From contig JAXBDG010000009.1 of NCBI GenBank assembly GCA_036320915.1, positions 868,001 through 932,000 of the forward strand: DNA of 64,000 bases. The letters run 5' to 3'. Below the pieces are notes generated by a model, which worked only from the letters and a program-made list of their open reading frames with translations, was not told the origin of the DNA and ran no database searches. Position numbers and translations under genes: made by a program. This document shows, piece after piece, positions 36,501-47,948 of this stretch; within the stretch, counting starts at the first letter, position 1; each line of letters starts with the position of its first letter. Source of the stretch: Linnemannia elongata (Eukaryota > Mortierellomycota > Mortierellomycetes > Mortierellales > Mortierellaceae).

Positions 36501-38380
36501 TTGACCGAGTCCGCCAAGTGGTCGATATCATGAAGGAGCACGACATTTCACACAACATGACCTTTTACAACACGCTTCTCAAGTCGCTGGTCGATCTGGC
36601 ACCGCTTTCGAGACCGGGGAAAAGAACCATGGGTAGCGGGAAACAGTCAGGCATGCGTGAGCTGGGACGAGAGATCATGGTTCGACAGTTGCTTAAGTCG
36701 AGGCAGCATGACCGTGGGCGTCAGAAAGGAGAGAGTCTGCAAACCGATCTGGACAAGGGCTGGAATGTGTTTCTGAGTGCTGTTTCGGGCGACTCTGCAG
36801 GGAGGGTCTCGTTGTCTGGTCAAGGAATGGACTCGCCCCTGATGTTGAAGAACTTCATTACGCATTCAAGCTCGTCCTCCCGTCGGTTGGAAGGGAGCCT
36901 CTTTCGGCCGGATGGGCACACCTTCTCGATTCTCCTAGGAGCGTTTGCCAAGCGAGGCGAGATTGAGTCAATCTCGGAGCTCTTTGTTGAGATGAAGCAG
37001 GTCGGGCTCGAGCCTGATGTGGTTATTTGCAACATCCTCGCGAATGCCTTTGCGAAGAGAGGCGATCTCAAATCGGTCGATCGAGTCCTTCAGGAGGCAA
37101 GAAACCGCAACATGGAGCCAGGGCTGTATCTCACCAACGCGGTGCTTGACAGCTTGGTTGAGACGAGTGCATCGGCGTCCAAGATTCGGGAGACACTGAG
37201 TGGTATGGTGGCTGTTGCTGCTGAGACCGAGTCCTTGTCGTCAGGAGTGGATGCGGAGATCCCTGTGCGTCGTCTCGACCGCTCACAACGTCAGCGCCAC
37301 CAAATTGCGGCCCGAGATCGACTTGCCCGTTTACCAGGATCGCCATCCAAGCAGTCGTTCGGAGGAGCACCATTCGAGTCGGGGCTGGACAGCGTGACCC
37401 TCACTACGCTGATCAAGTACCACATCCGCCAAAACGACCTTCGCTCGGCTCAGCATGTTGTCAAAGCCATGGTTGAAGCAGGGATGGTCCCTGACAGCCG
37501 TGCCTATGTTCTTCTATTGTCAGGATCGATCCGGAAGGGAGACATTCCTGCAGGCTTGGAAACCCTTCGCGCGATGCGAACCCAGTCTGGCCTCTATCCT
37601 GATGCAAAAGCATGGAAGGGTCTGTTGCGATGTGCCTTGGAGCTTGAGAAACATTTGCAGTCCGATTCTCAGCTGATCTCCCGTCCCAGTGCTTTCGATG
37701 GAGGGTTTCAAGGACCAGATGGTGGCAACTCCAAGGATCTTCAGCATCGTCGACCACGGGAGGGCCACCTCTCTCTGGTACTCCAAGAATTGGCCACCGT
37801 CATGGATGAAATGGAACGGACTCGATACAGTCCGATTCGCTCGTCAGACATGACTGGGTCCGATGATGCCAGGAAGCAGTATCTATCGGGCATTCTCACA
37901 TCAGCCTGGGTTTCATCACCGCGCAAGGATGAAGAAGAAGAGAGGGACGACGAAAGCTCGAGGGTCTTGAGCGCAGATGTCAAGGGCAAGAACAGTCTTT
38001 TGAGGCGCCTCTTGGATCACTACTTGCAACCAGCGGTGGTGGAGAGCGGCTCTTCAAGTATCTTGTTATCATCGTCGTCGTCATTGCCACGGTATTCTGA
38101 AACCGAGGAAGATATCTTGGAAAGATGTCAACACGCGATTCGGCTGGTCCGAATGGTCGAGTCGTGTGGGATAGAGCTTGGGCCTCAATGGAAGTGGGAT
38201 GTGGTTGTGCGGCGAGTTCGAGAGTTGACGGGCCGAGATGCTTCTGCGATCGCGAAGGAGTTGACAAGATCGACGAAGGAGATGGTAGACGGTAGTCTCG
38301 AAGGTGGTCTTGAAGAGTTTAGGGTCAGACCTGGGCCAAGGAGGAGAAGCAGGAGCCAAGCTCGCATGAGGAAGGCATAA
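33557..38380 (+). CDS. Large pentatricopeptide-repeat (PPR) protein, probably mitochondrial
   Basis: Predicted organelle RNA-binding protein acting in transcript processing, stability or translation. A single exon codes for 1607 residues. The start is the ATG at 33557; the residues after it (MPFLSRVLHPASKRKPPIR) are basic and free of acidic residues, like a mitochondrial presequence. Residues to about 270 are Ser/Thr-rich and low complexity. Helical repeats occupy the middle. Recognisable PPR units lie at about 965-1012 (VRQVVDIMKEHDISHNMTFYN), 1118-1195 (FSILLGAFAKRGEIESISEL, followed by a second unit) and 1278-1360 (LTTLIKYHIRQNDLRSAQHV, followed by a further unit). The C-terminal tail is very Arg/Lys-rich. 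The RNA target cannot be predicted from the few clear units. Confidence 0.85.
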   Translation: MPFLSRVLHPASKRKPPIRSQGSTSQSQCLSISTTTATTAKARPTIHPTIEPLAGRSRRPGCTRASNQRHSDTHGSTSSSSSLSSHSHQSPTTISDLYPVFRFILESRSTTRYHRPQQSYQGRIQSTSTSASPTCRSNQSGIYATTSNSSRVHSYSGSWRGGGNQSVPKRFYSSSRAEPTRLNTLSSNGQAAPTSQHSFPSSVSTGSRTLHSSSHSGFGSTRNTRDAIATIPSRSISQQHSAKALEDIPDLRIPEEFLPLDSIQRAPLQPPTPLIVKDWMLSQISHARDLFQKQNYMQALVVVEKAKEHDYIRSLSTFPPSAASSLVARWHYQDLCLVEYCCRLLCAHEAQIGNIDIVDTLQRLNTSILDPVGKFKTRSKISFKSTFQLHQDPLLDYTLAIIAKNWNELLALSPASTSQTASPDQEALASAVYPFLQAISSRRLFPSTTTIFQDVTAAPTLVSSSRRVALDVFVALGDHKGAMQWIWLWERLDRQDWLCQWSQLEFKQGLASHFQRSGRPDWILDLFRLSNKASGTPELWVQDLLDTFPSRHSSGLATAGDTLSHVLYQASMDLGASSSKKQYYQMDSWKRLDLTESWLAGIQGAAVFNPYDSRTVEEELWREMAMVGVLSEDLCLQDVMRSVHPDVLAVIQHSHSPLQERPKDVHQASSNSGGYHDALTAHLEEMASKASRTAHCQSGNASSKESTKVFTALQRAIQETMSTASVQDTLGAYRSLLHNVAHHFALRSRHLGLISQVIEIEFRSLKGNDVWKQTKLAAGRSHAAVRRSQSPSPPQQGYGLSAIADVRGFADGYLRSDLAMMCAVSTMSAAGSISNKWTGQLSDWFMAVAESSGHTGPLARSLQCQGQLLPGSEAYNKAMWVLLQDHEYDVAVALHCHVYLQDGTKNVSERIARPPSTEEVRKLVHALVMSDEPKHLDKAHWIVEQHLDKAQSMSVDAVNQPSSVDVDILTELAGAWSRHAEFDRVRQVVDIMKEHDISHNMTFYNTLLKSLVDLAPLSRPGKRTMGSGKQSGMRELGREIMVRQLLKSRQHDRGRQKGESLQTDLDKGWNVFLSAVSGDSAGRVSLSGQGMDSPLMLKNFITHSSSSSRRLEGSLFRPDGHTFSILLGAFAKRGEIESISELFVEMKQVGLEPDVVICNILANAFAKRGDLKSVDRVLQEARNRNMEPGLYLTNAVLDSLVETSASASKIRETLSGMVAVAAETESLSSGVDAEIPVRRLDRSQRQRHQIAARDRLARLPGSPSKQSFGGAPFESGLDSVTLTTLIKYHIRQNDLRSAQHVVKAMVEAGMVPDSRAYVLLLSGSIRKGDIPAGLETLRAMRTQSGLYPDAKAWKGLLRCALELEKHLQSDSQLISRPSAFDGGFQGPDGGNSKDLQHRRPREGHLSLVLQELATVMDEMERTRYSPIRSSDMTGSDDARKQYLSGILTSAWVSSPRKDEEEERDDESSRVLSADVKGKNSLLRRLLDHYLQPAVVESGSSSILLSSSSSLPRYSETEEDILERCQHAIRLVRMVESCGIELGPQWKWDVVVRRVRELTGRDASAIAKELTRSTKEMVDGSLEGGLEEFRVRPGPRRRSRSQARMRKA

Positions 38381-40673
38381 ACCGCACGCGTGTCGACATA
38401 TTTTTTTTTCTTTATTTTGTAACACCATTACCCTGTTTTGTTTTTTTTGTCTTTTTTTTTCCGCTTTATTCATTCCCCTAGCCACACCATGATCCATTCA
38501 CTACTCTTTCATAGACGTTTTTGTAGCTTGTACTTTTAGACCACTTTTCAGTTCATTCTTCTTTCTCAGTACTACTATCCGATAAAAAGAGATACACTTT
38601 GCAAAAGTATATGCACTTTGAGGACCATGACTTTAGTCAATGACGGCGATGACGGAGACATACGATCAAAGGATTGATTGTCGTTGTTTCTGCGAGGGTG
38701 AAGGAGGAACAGGGGCAAGGGGAGGGTGCGGGATGGTTACATGAATTATGAATGGTGGATTGAGAGCCTCCATTCTACCTCTTTTACCCTCTTTGCACTT
38801 GATTTACTTATTTTCTTTGTATCACTTTATTTTTTTTTTTTTTTTGCTCCCATGTTACCATAGGGCAATGGAGGAGTGAGAGGCAGAAAGAGAGCAAACG
38901 CATAGGAAGAGACGATGATTGATTGAAGGTTTGAGGAAGGAGAGTGAGCCTTTGGGTTGTGTGTAGTATTTCCTTTCACCTCTCAGAGCTCGATTGCTTG
39001 TTTGTTCGTTTTGTCGTCGGAGGTGGAGGTGGAGCGAACCTTCAATTGGAGGGAGATGGACGGAGAGGAGAGAGAGAGAGAAAGAGGGAGAGAGTGAGTG
39101 AGCGAGAACGAGATAGTATGGGGACACCGACAACCTTATTCGATTGCTGTAAAAAAAATGAAGGGCGAGTAGAGTCTCTGAGGCAATTGGTGCGAGAGTG
39201 AAAGTAAAATTGATCGTACAACAGCGTACAGTACAGTACACAGTCCAGTCGATGAGGAGGAGGAGGAGAAAAGGCCCTTTTTTTATAATGTGGTACAGGC
39301 ATAAGTACAGCTGCTTGATACCGTTACAGTGCCTGTTACCCCTGCCGCTTGTATCTATTGCTCTTACTGGATGTCTCCATTCAAGAATACATCGTCCCCC
39401 TTTGCCCTTTTCTTTGCTCTTTTTTTTTAATCCTCTCCCCCCTTTTTTTACCTTTTACCCTTTCCCCACCCTCCTTCCACTTTCCCCTTTCCTTCATCTC
39501 TCACTCTCTTTATTCATCACACCCATACCCCACCCCGTCCTTGGATCACGTCCACTCCATCATCTTCCTTTCACTCTCACTCCTACCAACTCTTTCGTCA
39601 CACTCACTCACTCACTCACTCACTCACTCACTCACTCTCACCCCTTGTATTAATGAGCCCTCGCACGTTGTGAACCTCGGTCTCTCGTTTCACTTCCTCT
39701 TTTCACTCCTCCGGACAACCACTACCACCATCACCCCGCACACAGTCCTACCCCGACACACTTGTCACCTCACAACGTCTTTGTCAATGGTACTATTCAC
39801 ATCTCTCACCACACTTTGATGAACGAGCTTGGCTTGACCCTTGCTCATCCTCAACAACTACTTCTCTGCCCCACCCTTGTCTACACCTTCTTCCTCCTTG
39901 TCTCGTCGTATCCGTCTCTCTTTATTGTCATCTCGACCACTCCTTCACCTCCTCTTCTCACATTGACTTTCGTTCCGAATCCAGAATGCGTCATTGTGGA
40001 GGGAGCATCTCTGAAAAGAGATGATGACCTGCAGCACACTGTACCTTCGTCGTGTCGCGTGCTGTTCCTACTTTTGCTTGCTTTACCCTTGCTGGTGAGG
40101 AAGTAGCTCTCTGTACAAAGAGGTGTCGTGTTTGCAAGGAACCGTTGAACACAAATGTGTGGTTGCTTCATTTTTGGTGCTTGGTTCTCTTTTACTCTTT
40201 TCACCCCTCTTGTTTCTGTTTTCATCATACAAAATTGGGCTCCGTACCTGACTTGAACCTACTGATGAGGTTGATTGATGTTGCACTGATTTTAATCCCT
40301 TATTAACGACAACCGTTGGTTGTTTCTTCGTCTTGCCTCGATCAATTATTGATCATCCACCGTTTGATGGTTTTTAGCACAAGCCAACAACCCCTATTTC
40401 AAGGACACCTTAATACAACAACTAACAACAACAATAACACCACCCTCAAGCACCCCGTGCCCCATCTGTCTGTGCCATAGCCTACATTTACACGTCTCCA
40501 TTCTCAACTCCCATTCGTTTGGCTGGTAAGTCTTCAGCTCGACAGCGAAACTCTACAGCAAAACTCTTTTTTGTCCTCTTTAATGACTGAACTAGAAACA
40601 AATAGTTCTGTGAGTGTTTTTTTTGGTGTTTGGTGTGTTTGTCCGTCTCTTTTTCTATATTTGAGAGCATACA

Positions 40674-40709
<36 letters not shown>

Positions 40710-40726
40710 GGCTAGGAACGAAAGTC

Positions 40727-40793
<67 letters not shown>

Positions 40794-41174
40794 GCGCTCT
40801 CGATCTCGTCTTGAGTGTTCCTTAGCATCATGCTCAATGGTGAACAGTAAAATGATAGGAAAGGGGAACGTTGAACAGGGCGGAACTTGAACGGGAGGGG
40901 GGGGGGGGCATTGAGTCTGGGGAGTGTCAAGATGCTCTTTGCCGTCTCTTCCCTTTCCCTCTTTTTTCAAATATACATCTCGTCTCGTTGTTGTCGAAAA
41001 TCTCAATTGTTGGTGCTGACCAATGCAATGCAATATCCAATTTAAATTATCTATTAGGCAAGCATCAACATCACCCCCCCCCCCCCCCATCTCTCTGAAT
41101 CAGGGGATAATACCAAAGGCACCAATACTACAACAAACTACATACTACAAAATACCTAAATACCACCCGCATAC
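38381..41174. other. Long spacer with long homopolymer tracts of all four bases
   Basis: The 2.8 kb contain no credible coding frame. A (CACT)n run lies at about 39603-39635. The 450 bp before the next start codon carry A33 (40675-40707), T62 (40731-40792), G12 (40897-40908) and C15 (41074-41088). A CT-rich tract at 39400-39640 resembles a transcript leader, so a non-coding first exon of the next gene could begin there. Confidence 0.55.
40675..40792 (+). repeat. A33 - 23 bp - T62 inverted homopolymer pair
   Basis: A run of 33 A is followed after 23 bp by 62 T. The two arms are complementary and could form a long hairpin in single-stranded DNA or RNA. It lies about 380 bp before the start codon of the Bud14-like gene. 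Exact lengths may be affected by sequencing or assembly slippage. Confidence 0.85.
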
Positions 41175-44100
41175 ATGGCCTCAAACATATCATCGCCCTC
41201 CAGGGCTGGTCCTGGCGGAGTGAGTGGACTGGCTTCGTCATTACGATCGGCCGCAGGACGTTCAGGCCCGGCTGCTGGATCGGGACCTACATCCCCAGAC
41301 GCAACAACCAATAACAATAACTCTAATAATCAAGGACACTACAACGACCATAATAATAACAACAATAGTCAGTGGGGAGGCAACCAATACCGTCACCACG
41401 ATAGAGTCGCGACGGTGCCTGATTCAGACGACAGTACAGAGGAGGATGAAGAGTATAGTTCTTACATCCAGGAGCAGGAGGCTGCAGCTCAAAACAATAA
41501 CAGCAACGGTGGCGGTAACAAGGTCCACAATATGCGACATATGCTCCATGACGACGACCAGGATCAGGACGACGACCGTCGCCAGCAAGATGACCAGCGG
41601 GATAGCGCCACCGCCGATGCTGCTAACCGTGAGGAGGTCCAAGCACGTCAGAACCAGATCCTTGAAGACGACGAGGAGAGCTTTGAGGAGGATGAGGATG
41701 ACCTGGACGACGAGGATGATGATGATGCATCCGACACCAACTCGTTGACGGAGGACGATATCGATTTCAATCTCGTCTACGCCTTCCATACTTTCGTGGC
41801 CACTCAGGAAGGTCAGGCCTCAGTTGTTCGTAATGACTCTTTGATGCTGCTCGAGGACGCCAACGTCTACTGGTGGTTGGTTCGAGTTTTGAAGACAGGC
41901 GTTATCGGATATATCCCAGCTGAGAACATTGAGGTAAAGAACTATCAAGATTTTTTTTTTGGAAATATGCCGCTAGGACAAGAATATTGACAACGACACT
42001 CCAATTGGATCATTAACCCCTTCTTTTTTTTTCACGACATTTTCGTTTTCTACTAGACTCCATTTGAACGTTTGGCGAGGCTAAACAAGTACCGCAACGT
42101 TGGACTCTCAGCCCCTTCACCCGAATGGGGAACCTTTGACGAACCCATTCAGCCCCTGAACGGCGAGGCAGTAGCACACAAGGCCAGTCATCGCCGGTCC
42201 GTCATCTTCGCAGGCCAGAACGAGTACTTTGGAGCTAGTGAGAATGAATGGGATGATGAGGATGGCGAGGGTGACGAGGATGATGAAATGGGCGAGTACT
42301 ATGAAAGTCGTGAGGAGGGTGAGGAGGGTAATGCAGAAGGTGGAGAGGGTGGGAAATCGGATATTCAGTTGGAGGCTGAGCGTGTTCAGCAGGAGATTCT
42401 GGAGGAGGAGAATCAGAGATTGCAGCAGCAGCAGCAACAACAGCAAGGTGGTCAGAGAGCAAGGAAGAACAGTTACGCGACGGATGATTCTGACCAGGAG
42501 ATGGAAGGTGATAATGAGGACCAGGAGGAAGAGGTTACGAACCGGTACCGCCGGCCGTTGTTGGACGATGACGATCTGATGTTTGGCGATGAGCCCCGAA
42601 AGATTTCGTTGACACCGTCGATTGCACAGGACGATGTGAGTAGAGTACATACCCCAACAGGCAGGGGTAAAAAATTGCGTCTGGGCGATGAGGATTCGTT
42701 GAACGGAAGTCCTAGATCTGTCGGTTCTCCCGGGCAGCGTAAAAACAGTGGCGAGGTCTCTGCTTCGCCCCTGACGCCTCGCCAGCAGGCGACTGGATCT
42801 GGATCTGATTCTTCTTCGATCAATGACCGCCGGTCAGGAAGCCTTGAGTCTGAAGAAGGGGATCGAGCGGCGATGCAGAAGCGGTTGCAGGATCGTACAG
42901 AAGCCAAGTTGGCTGCTCTTCTTGGCGATAAGGACTCCGCCTCAGGCAAGGGAGGAAGCACTAGTGCTAGTGATCCTCCAGAGGCGACCAAGAAGCCTGG
43001 AAAGTTTAAGAGTCTTTTTGGAGTCGGCAAGGGTTCCAAGGACAAGGAAAAGGAGAAGAAAGAGAAGGAGAGACTGGAGAAGGAGCGTCTTGCTGGACTC
43101 GGTAATAAGTCCGCAACTGCGGCGTCGTCTCCTGGCGGTAGCAGCTTTGCCAGTAGTGCTGATGGACAGAGGGCACGTAACAACTCGAGTGGATCGATTG
43201 GATCAATGGGTGGTCCAGGAGCTGGTCCCAACAACTCCAATGGACCAATGTCGCCTACGAATGTCTCTGACGATGGCGAATCACAGGAGATCATTACTCT
43301 GCGCGTGTACCCGGGCAACGTTGATTTTGGCGCGTCAATGTACAAGACTGTCGTTGTAAACGCTTCGACTATGGCGTCCGAGGTTGCTAACCAGGCCGTT
43401 GTCAAGTTCCGTCTTGCACCCGATGGTGTTGCATCCAGCACTGATTTCTTCCTCACCGTTCGTGGCGTCGACGGAGGTAACATTTTATTTTGTTGTGCAA
43501 AAATGCCAACGCTTGATTCTTGAAATATGGAGGTGGAGGTACTAATTATTACTTTTACGCGATTCGAATAATTTAGATGAGACTGTGCTTTTGCCAACGG
43601 ACAAGCCGATGGCGATCTACCAATCCCTCACATCTCACTTGACGACCCCGCTGCCCGCGAACCACCGCCTTTCGATCTCATCTGTCTCCTCCATGATGTC
43701 TGTCAACTCTGTCAGCTCCTTCAACTCCAACCCACCCTCGACGCCCACCAGCCCCAGCTCTGTCCGTCGCATCGGATCAGGCAAATCTGACCCACTCCAG
43801 CGATCCATTCGGTTCTTTCTCAACAAAAAGATCAAACGTGGATCCGTTTCTTCGACACCCGGCACTCCTACAACGCCAACTACACCCACGACGCCGTTGC
43901 AAGAAGACTTTTTCTGGGTCAAGGTTATTTGCAAGGCCAAGGAGTTGCCCCAGTCGATGGTCGTGATTGATGGGATGAGGACTGCAATGGACAAGAATGA
44001 TCCTCGCGCCCAGGGTCAGGTCTTTGCCAACAAGATCGAGCACTGGATCCCCATGCACTCTGCTTCCAAGGCCGGTGATGTTATCTTCAAGACCCTGGAG

Positions 44101-46886
44101 ACCATCGGTATTCGCTCGGGTGTGGTTGAGGGTGTCCCCGGTCATGTCATTGCCTCTAAGCGCAACTCTGCTCCCAATGGCATTGTGATTGAGTACCAGC
44201 TCAGCATAAAGCTGGAAAGCTCTGTTTCGCCGAGAGCAAGACAAGGGGATGAACTGCCTTTAGTCCCTCAGATCCCTCTCATTCGCTGTTTTGACGATCA
44301 TCAGCTCGCACCGGTCCGTCGCTCCCCCAAGGCCGATGTTGCGTCGATGCCCACCAGCCCAGAGTATGTCTTTTACCTCAAGAAGTCGCCTAAGAGTGTT
44401 CAGGAAGAGAACAACTTTGCTCAGCAACAACAGCCACAACAACAACAACAACAACAACAACAGCAGCAGCAACCACAGCAACAGCCCAGAAAGGTCCCTG
44501 CACCATTGCAGGCTCAATCGCTTTTTAGCGCGTCAACATCTGTCAAAGAGGCATCTCGGAGCCCGGCCCAGCCCAGTCCTACGACCAGCGTCACCAGCCC
44601 TCGTTCACTCCGCTCGCTTCGCAGCTTTGACGATGGTTCAGCTGGTGGCCAAGGTGCGGCTCATAACAACAATGGTCCTCTGTCGCCCGGCCGGCCTCCT
44701 GCTGGCAACGCTCGCACCGCTTCGCCTTCTCAGGGTGCTGATGGCAACATTCGAATCCCTCGTCGTACAGACTCTTCCATCTTGACACCCACCAGTCCTA
44801 TTCGTTCCACTCACCCCGAAGGAGGAGCCGGGTCTCGGACACCCACGCCCGATCACAGCGGAGTGATGGGCAGGAACCGCTCGCCTAGTGTCAGCCAAGG
44901 TATGCGTCCTGGTCAGGCTCCTTCACCTATCCCCAATGGTGGAGTCGTGGAGAATGATAGCTCCCGGGCTTCTACTCCTGAGAGACCTGCTCGTCCTGAG
45001 AGACCCGAACGTCCACAGCGCGCTATTGCTCAACCTTTGACTCATGGACCATCACCGCTTTCGTTGACAGCCGTCATGCTCCAGGCCAACGAGCAGGGCA
45101 ACCAAATGGATTCAGGACGAGGAGGTTCGATGGTTGCGGCGCCGCTGAATATCAAGAAGAACGAGGCACAGGGAATGGACGTCTACCTGGACAAGGGCGT
45201 CGTCCGGTCATCACGGTTGATGAACTCGAAGCAGTACCGGTACTCGTTCATCCCTGCCGAGACGGGCGAGGAGGTGGATATTTCCGACATTATTGAAGAT
45301 ATCCTGGGTGAGGAGGCGTATGCGGATATCGAGCCCGCTGTTGTCGCGGCCAAAGAAGATGTTCTCCAGCACCTTGCGGTTGCGGCGAATAGCAGTGATG
45401 TCGAGTCGGTCTCGAGACGCGAGCGGACTGCTGCTGCTGTTGAGCGTGCTGCCAACGCTGCTGCTTCCAGGAAGGAGCGTGCCGCTGCCAATAACAGGGA
45501 TGAAGTTGTTTCGTCTGCCACCCGGAGTCGTGTCGCTTCCCCTGTCGCGATGAGATCAACCATGGACGAGCAACAGCAACATTCCAGAGAAGGATCGCCC
45601 TCACCGACTCAGTCACGCCAGGCAGCCGCAATGATGGCTCAGAACCAGAACCGGACCCTGGCTTCTCCGCTATCTCTATCTTCGCCCTCTACGACGATGC
45701 GGAGCAAGAAGCGGGAGAGCGATGTCGAGATCCAAGTGGCCTCTGTTGCCTCCTTGAGCACTCGATCTGCATCCCCTATGCTCGCAGAGCAACCTCCCTC
45801 TTCTCGGGGTTCGGATTCTGGTGCCCCAGGATCGCCACGGTCACTTCGGTCGGGTTCTCCTTATGGCATGGCCAAACCTACGCTGATTTCGAATACCAAC
45901 GCCGCCAAGGTTGGAGGTGTAGCGGGCCCTTCCCCATTGAAGGATGGTAGTAATGACGCCCAGGCTCAGGATCCCTCTGCGCGGTCGTTCTCGCCTATCC
46001 CACGGCGGTTGCAGTCTCCCTCACCTGCCTTGAAACAAGCTGGCGCAGCACCTTCGCTTACTTCTGGATCACCCAACCTCCGTCCCAGCTCCCCTTCGTC
46101 CTCTCCTAATGGCGGTCGTGTCAGTCCAGCACCATCAACAGCCGCGAACGGCCGCTCCAACTCGGGAGCTTCGATCTCTTCCGTCACCTCTGCACGGAAC
46201 CGATCCGCGAGCGCCAGTGCTGTTGCCGACACTAAGCAGGTCGGAGGACGTCTGGCCCACAGCAACAGCAACAGTAGCAACCACTCTGAACGCGTTGCAA
46301 CTCCTTCCTCCCCCGGAGGAAACAAGGAGTGGCTATTGTCGTCGGATTATAACACGGGTATGCAGGATCTGTTGACGTTGGTCCGTGCAGGACGATCAAG
46401 CTCTGTCAGCTCCCCTAGTAATTCGTCCATGCATCTTTTGAGAGGTGTTGGAGGCGTTGGAGCAGGTGGAGCAGGACCTTGGATCGGGAAGGATGGTAAA
46501 CTGATCGCGTTGCCTTCGACGATCAAGGCAACCTTGCTGAACAACAGTAACAGCAGGTCTCAATCACCTTCTTCCCCTTCGTCAGAGAATGGGGGAGATT
46601 CGATGTTGCGGGGCAAGAACAGTTCCAGCAGCCTCAACAATACCAGGAACAACAACAACAACAATAACAACAAGAACACAACAAGTAATGACAATAACGA
46701 CAAATCAAGTGGAGGAGGAGGAGGGGAGAAGAGTGAGGAGCAGGCGAGGATGATGCTTTTGATGTTGAACGAGTTGACATTGAAGGATGTCCAACAGGAT
46801 TGTCATCCGGATGTGTACGAGTGCTGGAAAGATGTTGATGCCGACCTTGATCGCGTTGAGCGGGTAAGTTTTTGCTTTTTTTGTCT

Positions 46887-46917
<31 letters not shown>

Positions 46918-47038
46918 GGTGGGAGTTGTGCATGATACGATTGAGAGTTCTAAAGACTAACGCTTGTTTCTGTGTGTGTGTTTTTTTTTGTAGGAACTTG
47001 ACGATCTTTTGGTAACAGTTAAGGCTTCAATATTCTAG
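41175..47038 (+). CDS. Bud14/Tea4-like SH3 protein with a RAS-association domain
   Basis: Predicted cell-polarity adaptor. Yeast Bud14 and fission-yeast Tea4, which share this SH3 domain, bring type 1 phosphatase to growth sites. Four exons (41175-41933, 42057-43476, 43577-46863, 46994-47038) give 1836 residues, and the last exon encodes only 14. An Asp/Glu-rich acidic N-terminus precedes the SH3 domain at about 195-262 (VYAFHTFVATQEGQ, YWWLVRVLKTGVIGYIPAEN), which continues with the Bud14-type TPFERLARLNKYRN across intron 1. A RAS-association-like segment starts near 664 (IITLRVYPGNVDFG) and is broken by a Ser/Thr/Pro insertion before FFWVKVICKAKELPQS. The remaining ~900 residues are disordered, Ser/Pro-rich, with a Gln run and an Ala/Arg-rich helix. 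Intron 3 carries T28 (46890-46917). Confidence 0.87.
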
Positions 47039-47912
47039 AACGACTGAACGACTACTACCACTACAACTTACCCTTTTTTTTATTACACGACACCCACGTA
47101 CAAAAACAACTACATACACTCACGCATAATAAAATTACATAACAAGATTGCCCACTCAAAAAAAAGAGCTATTCTTCGAAGGTTCACCCCCCCCCCCCCC
47201 CCCCCCCCAGCTATTTGCTTTACTTTTAGCACTCTACAAACGGTTTTACGATATAAACCACAAAAGTGAAAATGCAATCATTTATCCGCGAGGAAAAATA
47301 GTCGCTGATAGGGGAAGTAGGGGGAAAGAAAGAGTAGCGAGTCCCCCTCCAATATGCTTGTGGTTTGTAGCCTCGTAAACCTGCTACAGTATCACCTAAT
47401 ATGCAGTGAGCTCGTCTTCTTCGGTTCTCTCACCCCACCACCACCCCTCCACCTTCCGTTCCTAAATTGGAGAAAGGCTAACACGTTTTTTTTTCATTCA
47501 TGCTCATATAACATTCAACAGCGACACCACATCGTGTAATCTGCAGGGGGGGAGAGGGGGGGGGGAAAGGAGCCGGTGTGAGGGGACAGGTAAAGAGGGG
47601 TGAATGATGGGACCAGATCTGGGTTATCCCAGCCTCGTGCAAGTGAACGTGAGGATGAATGCGAGTAAGATAGAAAGGGGCAGCACCCATAAAATAACCA
47701 ATTACTCCTGACTTCACGTTTATGGGTTAAACAAAATTAGATATGCATGAGGCGGCCGTGCTGTCTTCATTAATTTGAGTCAAGTCACTGCCACAACCAC
47801 CCGCCTTCTTAGAAGAGATAATTACACATATGTCTCCCGAGTGGAAAACTTGACCGTTGGTATAAAACTACAAGAGACTGGACGGAGGGCCTGCTGACAG
47901 TGCATAGATGGT

Positions 47913-47948
<36 letters not shown>

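Noticed and set aside
40010..40290. ATGATGA and CTGATGA/CTGA motifs upstream of the Bud14-like gene
   Set aside because: Box order and spacing do not make a C/D snoRNA, and no flanking stem is present.
42473..43597. 374-codon minus-strand frame opposite the Bud14-like gene
   Set aside because: Ser/Pro/Arg-rich mirror of the acidic and Ser-rich coding sequence; the plus strand has SH3 homology and valid splice sites.
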